In this document: positions 46,044-53,180 of the stretch, one piece after another
Numbering within the stretch: the stretch's first letter is position 1
Layout: each line of letters begins with the position of its first letter
NCBI RefSeq assembly: GCF_000069185.1
Contig: NC_010397.1
Coordinates: 1,116,001 to 1,180,000, forward strand
Direction: 5' to 3'
Length of the DNA: 64,000 nucleotides
From: Mycobacteroides abscessus ATCC 19977
GTDB taxonomy: Bacteria; Actinomycetota; Actinomycetes; Mycobacteriales; Mycobacteriaceae
Made by a program: the position numbers and the translations under genes
The notes under the pieces: model-generated
The model's database searches: none
What the model was told of the DNA's origin: nothing
What the model saw: the letters and a program-made list of their open reading frames with translations, nothing else

Positions 46044-47030
46044 CTAGGCGTTTCCGTCGAAAAGCCCTGTCACCGAACCGTTCTCGAAGACCTCGCGGAT
46101 GGTGCTGGCCAGCAGCGGTGCGATCGACAGCACGGTCAGCTGCGGGAACCGCTTCTCCTCGCCGATCGGCAGGGTGTTGGTGACCAGCACTTCACGGGCG
46201 CCGCAGTTGGCCAGACGCTCGGCGGCGGGGTCGGAGAGCACGCCGTGAGTGGCGGCGATCACCACGTCCTTGGCGCCCGCCTCGTGCAGCAGGCCGACCG
46301 CACCGGCGATGGTGCCGCCGGTATCGATCATGTCGTCGGTGATGACACAGGTCTTGCCGGTCACGTCGCCAACGACGCGATTGGCCTTGACCTGATTGGG
46401 CACTCGCGGATCACGGGTCTTGTGGATGAAGGCCAGCGGCACCCCACCAAGGGAGTCGGCCCACTTCTCGGCAACGCGCACGCGGCCGGAGTCGGGGGAT
46501 ACCACCACGACATCTTCACCATTGCTCACGTAGTGCTCGGCGATGTAGCCGCACAGCAGTGACTGGGCGCGCATGTGGTCCACCGGTCCGTCGAAGAAGC
46601 CCTGGATCTGGTCGGTGTGCAGGTCGACGGTGACGATGCGGTCGGCGCCGGCGGTCTTGTACAGGTCGGCCACCAGGCGGGCCGAGATGGGCTCGCGACC
46701 GCGGTGCTTCTTGTCCTGGCGGGCATAGGGGTAGAACGGCAGGATCGCGGTGATGCGCTTGGCGCTGCCCCGCTTGAGGGCGTCGATCATGATGAGCTGT
46801 TCCATCAGCCAGGTGTTCAGCGGCGCCGGGTGCGATTGCAGGACGAACGCGTCGCAGCCGCGCACCGATTCCTCGAACCGCACGAAGATCTCGCCGTTGG
46901 CGAAATCGCGAGCGGTTTGCGCGGTCACCTGCACGTCGAGTTCCTTGGCGACCTGTTCGGCCAACTCGGGGTGTGCACGACCCGAGAACAGCATCAGATT
47001 CTTGCGGTTGTCCGTCCAGTCGGTGCTCAC
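46044..47030 (-). CDS. prs: Ribose-phosphate pyrophosphokinase
   Basis: A 328-residue enzyme making PRPP from ribose 5-phosphate and ATP, feeding nucleotide, His/Trp and arabinan precursor (DPA) synthesis. Motifs: F-A-N-G-E-I-F-V-R-F near residue 43, Y-P-Y-A-R-Q-D-K-K-H-R-G-R-E-P-I (catalytic loop), V-D-L-H-T-D-Q-I-Q-G-F-F, and the PRPP loop V-I-T-D-D-M-I-D-T-G-G-T. It starts at GTG 47030 and shares strand and probably transcript with glmU upstream. The C-terminal codons are duplicated at 45394-45460. Confidence 0.95.
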   Translation of the reverse strand: MSTDWTDNRKNLMLFSGRAHPELAEQVAKELDVQVTAQTARDFANGEIFVRFEESVRGCDAFVLQSHPAPLNTWLMEQLIMIDALKRGSAKRITAILPFYPYARQDKKHRGREPISARLVADLYKTAGADRIVTVDLHTDQIQGFFDGPVDHMRAQSLLCGYIAEHYVSNGEDVVVVSPDSGRVRVAEKWADSLGGVPLAFIHKTRDPRVPNQVKANRVVGDVTGKTCVITDDMIDTGGTIAGAVGLLHEAGAKDVVIAATHGVLSDPAAERLANCGAREVLVTNTLPIGEEKRFPQLTVLSIAPLLASTIREVFENGSVTGLFDGNA

Positions 47031-47186
47031 GGCGCAGCTAGTCCTCTTGGTTTGGGTCGTATCGTGGGCTTTGAATCGGGCGGATCGGGTACCGCCCGTC
47101 GGGGTAATGGTACGGACCTTTCCCGGAAGACCGGGAGGGGGTTGCCGGAATTTGAACGCGAGATGTCCAACCTGGGTTCCCGACGG

Positions 47187-48635
47187 TCAGGAACCCTTGG
47201 ATGCTTCCTCGGCGGCCTTGGCCGCGTCCGAGCCCGGACGCTTCTGCGCCACCCAGCCTTCGATGTTGCGCTGGCGTCCGGCGGACACCGCCAGCGCGCC
47301 CGGCGGCACATCCTCGCGGATGACGGTCCCGGCGCCGGTGTAGGCGCCGTCGCCCACGGTGACCGGTGCCACGAACATGGTGTCCGAGCCGGTTTTCACG
47401 TGCGAGCCAATCACGGTGCGCCGCTTGGTCTCTCCGTCGTAGTTGACGAAGACGCTGGAGGCGCCGATGTTGCTGTGTTCGCCGATGTCGGCATCGCCCA
47501 CGTACGTCAGATGCGGCACCTTGGTGCCCCGGCCCACCGTTGAGTTCTTCACCTCGACGAAGGCGCCGAGCTTGGCGCTTTCGCCGGTGACGGTGCCGGG
47601 CCGCAGATAGGTGAACGGTCCGATGACCGATCGTGCACCGATGGTGGAACCTTGACCGTGGGTGCGGATCACCGTCGCCGAGTCGCCGACGGTGACATCG
47701 ATGAGGGTGGTGTCCGGGCCGATGTGGCAGTGGCCGCCGATCACGGTGGCCGAGTGCAGCTGGGTGCCGGGGGCGATGGTCGCGTCCTGGCCGATGTGGA
47801 CGTCGACGTCGATCCAGGTGCTCGATGGGTCGATGATGGTGACGCCGTTGCGCTGATGGTGGCGGATGATCCGCCGGTTCAGTTCGGCACCGAGCTCGGA
47901 GAGCTGCACGCGATCGTTTACCCCGGCCACGAGTGCGCTGTCGTCAACATGATTGGCGTGCACCACTTTTCCGCTCTCGCGGATGATGGATACGGCATCG
48001 GTGAGGTAGAGCTCGTGCTGTGCGTTGTTTGAGCGCAGCCGCGAGAGGGCCGCGTGCAACGGCTCGATGTCGAAGGCGTACACCCCGGCGTTGACCTCGC
48101 CGATGGCGCGCTGACTCTCAGTGGCATCGGTCTGTTCGACGATCGCGATAACCTCGCGGTCCTGGGTGCGCAGGATGCGTCCGTAGCCGGTGGGATCGGT
48201 CAGTGTGGTGGTCAGCAGAGTGGCGGCGGCGGGCTCGCTGGTGTGGCTGCCGATCAGACCGGCCAGGGTGCCCCCGTCGAGCAGCGGGATGTCGCCCGAG
48301 GTGACGACGACGGTGCCCGCGAAACCCGCGGGCAGCGCCTGCAGGCCGCAGGCCACCGCATGTCCGGTGCCCAATTGCTGTTCCTGGACCGCGATCTCGA
48401 TTCGCCTGCCGAGGGACTCGGCGAGGATGTCGACGGCGGTGGCGATCCGCTCGCGTTCGTGCCCCAGCACGATCACCAGATGCTCGGGATTCACGCTGGC
48501 TGCCGCGTATACGGCGTGTGCCAGCATGGAGCGGCCCCCGAGGGTATGCAGCACCTTGGGGATATCCGAGCACATGCGCGTGCCGGCGCCCGCGGCCAGC
48601 ACGATTACGGCGGTCCCAGCGGTATTGCCTGGCAT
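47187..48635 (-). CDS. glmU: Bifunctional GlmU (acetyltransferase/uridylyltransferase)
   Basis: A 482-residue enzyme making UDP-GlcNAc for peptidoglycan and the arabinogalactan linker. The N-terminal Rossmann domain has [18 protein letters not shown] (uridylyltransferase) and Q-L-G-T-G-H-A-V. The C-terminal left-handed beta-helix of hexapeptides begins near residue 250 and holds the acetyl-CoA site ([14 protein letters not shown]). The C-terminal tail is Lys/Ala/Ser-rich, as in mycobacteria. ATG 48635 lies 16 bases after the tRNA-Gln 3' end on the same strand. Confidence 0.95.
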   Translation of the reverse strand: MPGNTAGTAVIVLAAGAGTRMCSDIPKVLHTLGGRSMLAHAVYAAASVNPEHLVIVLGHERERIATAVDILAESLGRRIEIAVQEQQLGTGHAVACGLQALPAGFAGTVVVTSGDIPLLDGGTLAGLIGSHTSEPAAATLLTTTLTDPTGYGRILRTQDREVIAIVEQTDATESQRAIGEVNAGVYAFDIEPLHAALSRLRSNNAQHELYLTDAVSIIRESGKVVHANHVDDSALVAGVNDRVQLSELGAELNRRIIRHHQRNGVTIIDPSSTWIDVDVHIGQDATIAPGTQLHSATVIGGHCHIGPDTTLIDVTVGDSATVIRTHGQGSTIGARSVIGPFTYLRPGTVTGESAKLGAFVEVKNSTVGRGTKVPHLTYVGDADIGEHSNIGASSVFVNYDGETKRRTVIGSHVKTGSDTMFVAPVTVGDGAYTGAGTVIREDVPPGALAVSAGRQRNIEGWVAQKRPGSDAAKAAEEASKGS

Positions 48636-48651
48636 TTCCTACTCCCTACTG

Positions 48652-48723
48652 CTCCGTCGCCAGGACTCGAACCTGAACTATCTGAACCAAAATCAGAGGT
48701 GCTGCCGATTACACCACGACGGA
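48652..48723 (-). tRNA. tRNA-Gln (anticodon TTG)
   Basis: A 72-base cloverleaf on the minus strand. The acceptor stem TCCGTCG pairs with CGACGGA (discriminator G); the D arm contains AATCGGCAGCA; the anticodon stem TCTGA/TCAGA carries loop TTTTGGT with anticodon TTG, which reads CAA; the T arm has GGTTCGAGTCC. CCA is not encoded. A tRNA-Gln also lies between glmU and the TetR gene in M. tuberculosis. Confidence 0.93.
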
Positions 48724-48820
48724 CTGTTACAGAATGAAGACTGTAGTCGACCACGGAGCAAGGCTTGTCCGGGCGACTCGGCAGGCTGGCGCGAGGCGCG
48801 TCGTAGGAAAGTGATGGCAG

Positions 48821-49465
48821 ATGGCGGTACCTAGTAGGCCGGATGTCCCCGGGCGGACTCCGCGGGTCCGGATGGCTGGCTCCGAGCGTCGCCGTCAGCT
48901 GATCGATGTGGCACGGTCGCTCTTCGCCGAACGCGGGTATGAGGCAACCTCCATCGAGGAGATCGCTCAGCGCGCGGGGGTGTCCAAGCCGGTTGTGTAC
49001 GAACATTTCGGCGGCAAGGAGGGGCTTTACGCCGTTGTGGTGGATCGCGAGATGTCGGTGTTGTTGGACGGCATCACCTCGTCGTTGACGAGTTATCGCT
49101 CGCGGGTCCGGCTCGAGCAGGTGGCGTTGGCGCTGCTGAGCTACATCGAAGAGCGCACCGACGGCTTCCGGATTCTGATTCGGGATTCGCCGCCCGGGGT
49201 CAGCTCGGGTACCTATTCGAGTCTGCTCAACGATGCGGTCAGCCAGGTGTCGAGCATCCTTGCGGGCGACTTCCAGCGCCGCGGTCTGGACGCCGAGATG
49301 GCGCCGCTGTACGCGCAGGCTCTCGTCGGGCAGGTGTCGATGACGGCCCAATGGTGGCTCGATGCCCGCGAGCCCAAAAAGGAAGTCGTTGCGGCCCATA
49401 TCGTCAACCTGTGCTGGCATGGGTTGAAGCACCTGGAAGCCGATCCGCAGCTGCACGAGGAATGA
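48821..49465 (+). CDS. TetR-family regulator (Rv1019 type)
   Basis: A 214-residue regulator; the helix-turn-helix T-S-I-E-E-I-A-Q-R-A-G-V-S-K-P-V-V-Y-E-H near residues 45-64 is followed by F-G-G-K-E-G-L-Y-A-V. The first ~17 residues are Pro/Arg-rich, and a later start at M18 is possible. The Rv1019 orthologue is reported as an autorepressor that also represses the adjacent mfd and mazG genes. Here about 3.7 kb of small secreted-protein genes and a decarboxylase-like gene separate them. A TACAG-N8-CTGTA inverted repeat at 48728-48745 is a candidate binding site. Confidence 0.85.
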   Translation: MAVPSRPDVPGRTPRVRMAGSERRRQLIDVARSLFAERGYEATSIEEIAQRAGVSKPVVYEHFGGKEGLYAVVVDREMSVLLDGITSSLTSYRSRVRLEQVALALLSYIEERTDGFRILIRDSPPGVSSGTYSSLLNDAVSQVSSILAGDFQRRGLDAEMAPLYAQALVGQVSMTAQWWLDAREPKKEVVAAHIVNLCWHGLKHLEADPQLHEE

Positions 49466-49539
49466 CGCCCCGCGCAGGAACATCTGCGCACTGCGGACCG
49501 TTCGACTTAACGGATGGTTCGTAAAGGTGGTGGTCGGTT

Positions 49540-49773
49540 GTGACCGGGTCTCGAGTGTTTGTTGGTGTGGCCGCTGTGCTGGCGCTCGGTGTCCTCGGCG
49601 CACCTCCCGCGGCGGCCGACAACTGCAGCGGACCGCTTACCGCGCGGGTGTGTGTGAAGCCGGGCAACGCCGAATTGCATTCCACGCCGAATCGGCAGTT
49701 CATCCCGGATGTGCCGCAAGCGTCGCCGTGGCTGGTGGTCGGCGGCACCGGCTCGGGCATCTGGCTTCCGTGA
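49540..49773 (+). CDS. Small secreted protein, array member 1
   Basis: A 77-residue protein from GTG 49540. The signal peptide is S-R-V-F-V-G-V-A-A-V-L-A-L-G-V-L-G, with cleavage after A-A-A. The mature ~50 residues start D-N-C-S-G-P, contain R-V-C-V-K-P-G-N-A-E-L-H-S-T-P and end P-W-L-V-V-G-G-T-G-S-G-I-W-L-P. The G-D/N-A-E-L/I-H/R-S-x-P core occurs in this and the next five genes; member 4 lacks only the Gly. The two cysteines could form one disulfide. No family recognised. Confidence 0.7.
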   Translation: MTGSRVFVGVAAVLALGVLGAPPAAADNCSGPLTARVCVKPGNAELHSTPNRQFIPDVPQASPWLVVGGTGSGIWLP

Positions 49774-49866
49774 CCGGACGCGCTGTCAACCCGAACCAGC
49801 GCGTGACATGCGTCGATCACCTAGAATTTAAGTTGTTGGGGTTGACCACAAGGTGAGGTGTTTGTC

Positions 49867-50163
49867 ATGACGTCAGTAGTTGTGCGATGGGCTGTGGTTG
49901 GTGCCGCAGCAGCCGCGCTGGGCGCGTTGCCCGTGTCGCTGGCGCCGGTCGCCGGGGCGGAACCGCAGTGTGCCGACCCGGCCATGTGCCAGTCGGAGCC
50001 GGCCAACCCCGAGGATTGCAACGGTGGACCCGACGACATGGTGTGCACCCGTGCGGGGGACGCGGAACTGCATTCCTCGCCCAACCCCGCGGACATTCCC
50101 GAGGTGCCGCAAGCCGAGCAGCCGCCCTGGGTGGTTTTCGGTAATCCCGGCATGGGGCACTAG
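49867..50163 (+). CDS. Small secreted protein, array member 2
   Basis: ATG 49867 with AAGGTGAGG upstream gives 98 residues; 49858 is a less likely start. The signal peptide runs to A-G-A (V-V-V-R-W-A-V-V-G-A-A-A-A-A-L-G-A-L). The mature part has four cysteines in Q-C-A-D-P-A-M-C-Q, E-D-C-N-G and M-V-C-T-R-A, then A-G-D-A-E-L-H-S-S-P-N-P-A-D-I-P-E-V-P-Q and P-P-W-V-V-F-G-N. Member 4 shares M-T-S at the start, C-A-D-P-A-M-C-Q, and the upstream sequence (GAGGTGT/GAGGTGTT before GTCATGACGTCA), showing a recent duplication of gene and leader. Confidence 0.75.
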   Translation: MTSVVVRWAVVGAAAAALGALPVSLAPVAGAEPQCADPAMCQSEPANPEDCNGGPDDMVCTRAGDAELHSSPNPADIPEVPQAEQPPWVVFGNPGMGH

Positions 50164-50265
50164 TCCCTCGTCGCCTGGCGTAACACCCCAGGTAGTTGCT
50201 TTCAGATCCTAATGAGTCTAATTTTGACTTGTTAGGAAATCTAAGCAGTTAAGGGGTGTTGTGCC

Positions 50266-50514
50266 ATGCCTGGCCTTCGGTACGCCATGGCGGTGGTGAC
50301 AGCGGGTCTGCTGGCGGCGGTTCCGGTTGTCCTTGATACGGGGGATGTGGGGGTTTCGGCGGCGCCTGCTCATGGCGGGCACGGTCATTGCGTGCAGCCT
50401 CGGACCGGTTCTGAGGTGTGTGTGACGCCGGGCGACGCGGAGCTGCGGTCCTGGCCCGATCCGGCCGATCTCCCAACCCCTCCCGACGTTCCGGTGCGCC
50501 CCGACAACTTGTGA
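50266..50514 (+). CDS. Small secreted protein, array member 3
   Basis: An 82-residue protein from ATG 50266. The signal peptide (G-L-R-Y-A-M-A-V-V-T-A-G-L-L-A-A-V-P-V-V) probably ends at S-A-A-P. The mature part has a His/Gly-rich start (A-H-G-G-H-G-H-C), a second Cys in E-V-C-V-T-P, and G-D-A-E-L-R-S-W-P-D-P-A-D-L-P near its C-terminus. Arg replaces the motif His. The His-Gly segment could bind metal, which is speculation. Confidence 0.7.
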   Translation: MPGLRYAMAVVTAGLLAAVPVVLDTGDVGVSAAPAHGGHGHCVQPRTGSEVCVTPGDAELRSWPDPADLPTPPDVPVRPDNL

Positions 50515-50610
50515 GCCGGCTTGGCCGAAAAGCTGTGAACTCGCTGTGTGCCGTGCGCAAAGCGCCTAAAATCATGCCCCTGGGGCTGATTGATAGGCGA
50601 GGTGTTGGTC

Positions 50611-50880
50611 ATGACGTCAACAGTGCCGAGGTGGGTGATCAGCGCCGCGTCCGCGGCCGCTCTGGTCGCGATGCCCGTCGTCCTGATTCCGGTGGCAGGA
50701 GCCGAGCAGCCGTGCGCGGATCCGGCCATGTGCCAGGCCCCGCCGACGCCGGCGCCGGTCCACGAGGATGCCGAACTGCACTCCAAACCCGATCCCAATG
50801 TCATACCGCAGGTGCCCCAGAGCGGGATGCCGCCGTGGCAGGCGATCAACGCTCCCGGCGAGGCGCGGAATCATCCCTGA
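50611..50880 (+). CDS. Small secreted protein, array member 4
   Basis: ATG 50611 gives 89 residues (M-T-S-T-V-P-R-W-V-I-S-A-A-S-A-A-A-L-V-A), matching member 2's start. After the signal peptide (ending V-A-G-A) come E-Q-P-C-A-D-P-A-M-C-Q-A-P-P and H-E-D-A-E-L-H-S-K-P-D-P-N-V-I-P-Q-V-P-Q, ending near W-Q-A-I-N-A-P-G. The motif keeps D-A-E-L-H-S but has lost the preceding Gly and the second cysteine pair seen in member 2. Confidence 0.75.
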   Translation: MTSTVPRWVISAASAAALVAMPVVLIPVAGAEQPCADPAMCQAPPTPAPVHEDAELHSKPDPNVIPQVPQSGMPPWQAINAPGEARNHP

Positions 50881-50974
50881 ACGCGAAGCGGGCTCGTGCA
50901 ACGGTCCGTTGAGTGCCGCTGTGAATTCGCTGGGAAGTGGTGCCAGGCCACACAATCGGGCTTATCGTCGGCTC

Positions 50975-51274
50975 ATGATGTTCGTCCTGATGCGCCGCGC
51001 CGCATTGCTGGTTGCTGTCGGCGTCACCGTCGGTACGCCGCTGGCACTTGGCGTGTCGCACGCGGATCCACCCTGTGCACCGGGTGCGGCCGCGTGTGCG
51101 TTGCCCACCGCGGTGGTGCCGCCGGCCGGAGCGCACGAGAAGTGCAGTGCGCCCAAACCGGGTGAGCAGGTCTGCTCCGAGCCCGGGGACGCCGAACTGC
51201 ACTCCACCCCGACAGCCCACATTCCGGCGCCGCCGCTGACGGTCGCGCCGACCAAGGGCGGTGCCGCGCTCTAG
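50975..51274 (+). CDS. Small secreted protein, array member 5
   Basis: ATG 50975 gives 99 residues; ATG 50987 (M-R-R-A-A-L-L-V-A-V-G-V-T-V-G) may be the true start since it parallels member 6. The signal ends S-H-A-D. The mature part begins P-P-C-A-P-G-A-A-A-C-A-L-P-T, then E-K-C-S-A-P-K-P-G-E-Q-V-C-S-E, then P-G-D-A-E-L-H-S-T-P-T and ends A-P-P-L-T-V-A-P-T-K-G-G. Four cysteines, probably two disulfides. Closest to member 6. Confidence 0.75.
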   Translation: MMFVLMRRAALLVAVGVTVGTPLALGVSHADPPCAPGAAACALPTAVVPPAGAHEKCSAPKPGEQVCSEPGDAELHSTPTAHIPAPPLTVAPTKGGAAL

Positions 51275-51307
51275 ACGGATGCGTGCGGTGGCTTCTACGG
51301 TGGGGTA

Positions 51308-51619
51308 ATGCGCTTGTCGCTGACGCGCGCCGCGGTGTCGGTAGCGGTGACGGGCCTCGTGGTCGGAGGTTCGGTGGTGATCGGTGCCTCATACGCCGAT
51401 CCGTGTGCACCGGGTGCGGCTACCTGCTCGTTGCCGACGACGTCGGAGGCGCCGCCGACGAGCGGCCGTCCTGCCTGCCGGGAACCCGCTCCCGGTCAGC
51501 AGGAGTGCTCGAAACCGGGAAATGCCGAGATCCACTCGACTCCCGATCCCGAGCATGAGGCCACACCGCCGCTGACGGTAGAACAGACCAAACCCATGCC
51601 CACCGCTCACTGGCCCTAG
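51308..51619 (+). CDS. Small secreted protein, array member 6
   Basis: A 103-residue protein from ATG 51308. The signal peptide is R-L-S-L-T-R-A-A-V-S-V-A-V-T-G-L-V-V-G-G, cleaved near S-Y-A-D. The mature protein follows member 5: D-P-C-A-P-G-A-A-T-C-S-L-P-T, P-A-C-R-E-P-A-P-G-Q-Q-E-C-S-K, P-G-N-A-E-I-H-S-T-P-D-P, T-P-P-L-T-V-E-Q-T-K. Ile replaces Leu in the motif. It overlaps the decarboxylase gene by four bases tail to tail and closes the array. Confidence 0.75.
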   Translation: MRLSLTRAAVSVAVTGLVVGGSVVIGASYADPCAPGAATCSLPTTSEAPPTSGRPACREPAPGQQECSKPGNAEIHSTPDPEHEATPPLTVEQTKPMPTAHWP

Positions 51620-52962
51620 CGCGCGCCGCGGTCCCGCGAGAGCAGATCGGCAATCGTCTCGCGGCGTACCAGCTCGCGCACGCGTCCATCGCGTACGGCG
51701 ACCACGGGCGGACGCCCGACCAGGTTGTAGGACGAGGCCATGCTGTGGTGGTACGCGCCGGTGCAGGCGACGGCAAGAACGTCGCCGGGGCGCACATCGG
51801 AGGGCAGACTGACATCCCGGGCGATCTCATCGCCGGATTCGCAGTGCCGCCCGGCCACCGTCACCAGCTGTGGCGGGGCGGACGGGTGGCGGTTGGCCAG
51901 CGCGACACTGTATTTCGCGCTATACAGGGAAACGCGGGGGTTGTCACTCATGCCACCGTCGACGGCGACGAAGGTGCGGCCACCGGGCTGGGTCTTGACC
52001 GATACCACCCGGTAGAGCGTGACGCCCGCGCGTGCGGAGATCGCGCGGCCGGGCTCGACGACCACACGCGGGCGCGGGAAGCGCTCGGCCGCGCAGGCGG
52101 CGTCCAGGGCGTCGTCGATGAAGTCGCGCAGCTCGGCGAGATCGAGTTCGGGGTCGCCCGAACGGTAGGGAACGCCGTGGCCGCCACCGATATTGAGCTC
52201 ACCCAGGATCACGCCGTGCCTGGCCCGGATGTCGGCCATCGCCGCGATCATGCGGCGGATGGTCTCGCCGTACAGCGCACAGTCGGTGACCTGCGAGCCG
52301 ATGTGGCAGTGCAGGCCCACCAGGTTCAGCAAGGGCTGATCCAGCACGCGGCGGGCAGCTTCGATGGCGTGGCCCTCATGCAGCGGGAAGCCGAACTTCT
52401 GATCCGTGACCCCCGTCGTCACCGCCGCATGTCCGTGGATGTCGATATCGGGGGTGACCCGCACCAGCACGCGCTGGCGCTTCGCGAGGCGGGTCGCCAG
52501 GAACATGATCTCGGTGTAGGAATCCACCACGATCCGGCCCACGCCCACGGCAGCCGCGTCACTGAGTTCATCGGGGGTCTTGGCATTGCCGTGCATGATG
52601 ATTCGTTCCGGATCGAAACCGCCCGCGAGGGCGGTGGCCAGCTCGCCGGAGGAGCAGACATCCAGTGACAGGCCCTCTTGTGCCACCCAGCGCGCGATAT
52701 CGGCCGTCAGCAGCGCCTTGCCGGCGTATGCGACCTCGATCTCGCGCAGGGTGCTGCGGTAGCGGCGGGCGCGATGACGGAAATCCTCCTCGTCGAGCAC
52801 GTACGCGGGGGTGCGGAATTGGTCGGCGATCTCCGAGAGCGCCGTCTCTCCGACGCACATCCGGCCCTGCTCATCCAGGTGTGTGGTGACCGGCCACACG
52901 GCCGGGTCGACGCGTGGGCGAGCCACATTGTGTAAGGACGGCAGGAGGTCCAGAAGTGTCAT
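51616..52962 (-). CDS. Diaminopimelate decarboxylase-like PLP enzyme
   Basis: ATG 52962 (M-T-L-L-D-L-L-P-S-L-H) gives 448 residues; earlier codons are Arg-rich leader. It is a fold-type III, alanine-racemase-like enzyme: PLP Lys in A-Y-A-G-K-A-L-L, G-L-H-C-H-I-G-S-Q, G-G-G-H-G-V-P-Y (phosphate loop), E-P-G-R-A-I-S and the C-terminal R-H-C-E-S-G-D with the substrate-contact Cys. This is the LysA family, which makes lysine from meso-diaminopimelate, but mycobacteria have lysA elsewhere beside argS/thrA. It could be a second LysA or a paralogue acting on a related amino acid. It sits between the secreted-protein array and mfd. Confidence 0.8.
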   Translation of the reverse strand: MTLLDLLPSLHNVARPRVDPAVWPVTTHLDEQGRMCVGETALSEIADQFRTPAYVLDEEDFRHRARRYRSTLREIEVAYAGKALLTADIARWVAQEGLSLDVCSSGELATALAGGFDPERIIMHGNAKTPDELSDAAAVGVGRIVVDSYTEIMFLATRLAKRQRVLVRVTPDIDIHGHAAVTTGVTDQKFGFPLHEGHAIEAARRVLDQPLLNLVGLHCHIGSQVTDCALYGETIRRMIAAMADIRARHGVILGELNIGGGHGVPYRSGDPELDLAELRDFIDDALDAACAAERFPRPRVVVEPGRAISARAGVTLYRVVSVKTQPGGRTFVAVDGGMSDNPRVSLYSAKYSVALANRHPSAPPQLVTVAGRHCESGDEIARDVSLPSDVRPGDVLAVACTGAYHHSMASSYNLVGRPPVVAVRDGRVRELVRRETIADLLSRDRGAR

Positions 52963-53065
52963 GCATCCACCGTGCTCTCGTGGCGACCTGGTGCGGAGTT
53001 TCTTGACGTGGCCTTGACGGCGATGGGCCCGATTTTGTCGGGATCTGGGCGCCGTAGCCCTATGC

Positions 53066-53081
53066 GCCGACACGCCGTGTT
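53066..53081 (+). repeat. Copy of intergenic 16-mer GCCGACACGCCGTGTT
   Basis: Identical to 16287-16302 (between arcA and pmt), where it forms one arm of a long hairpin. Here no inverted partner is nearby. Shorter relatives (CGACACGCC) occur at 39375-39400 after ispE. It is probably a dispersed intergenic repeat of this genome. Confidence 0.45.
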
Positions 53082-53180
53082 TGGCGGCGCCGACTCGCAA
53101 AATGCATCAAAAACCGTAGTCTCGACGGCTCGAGCCCGCCCAGCAGCCGGCCCGGTGGCTGCCGATAGAATGGGTGCACC

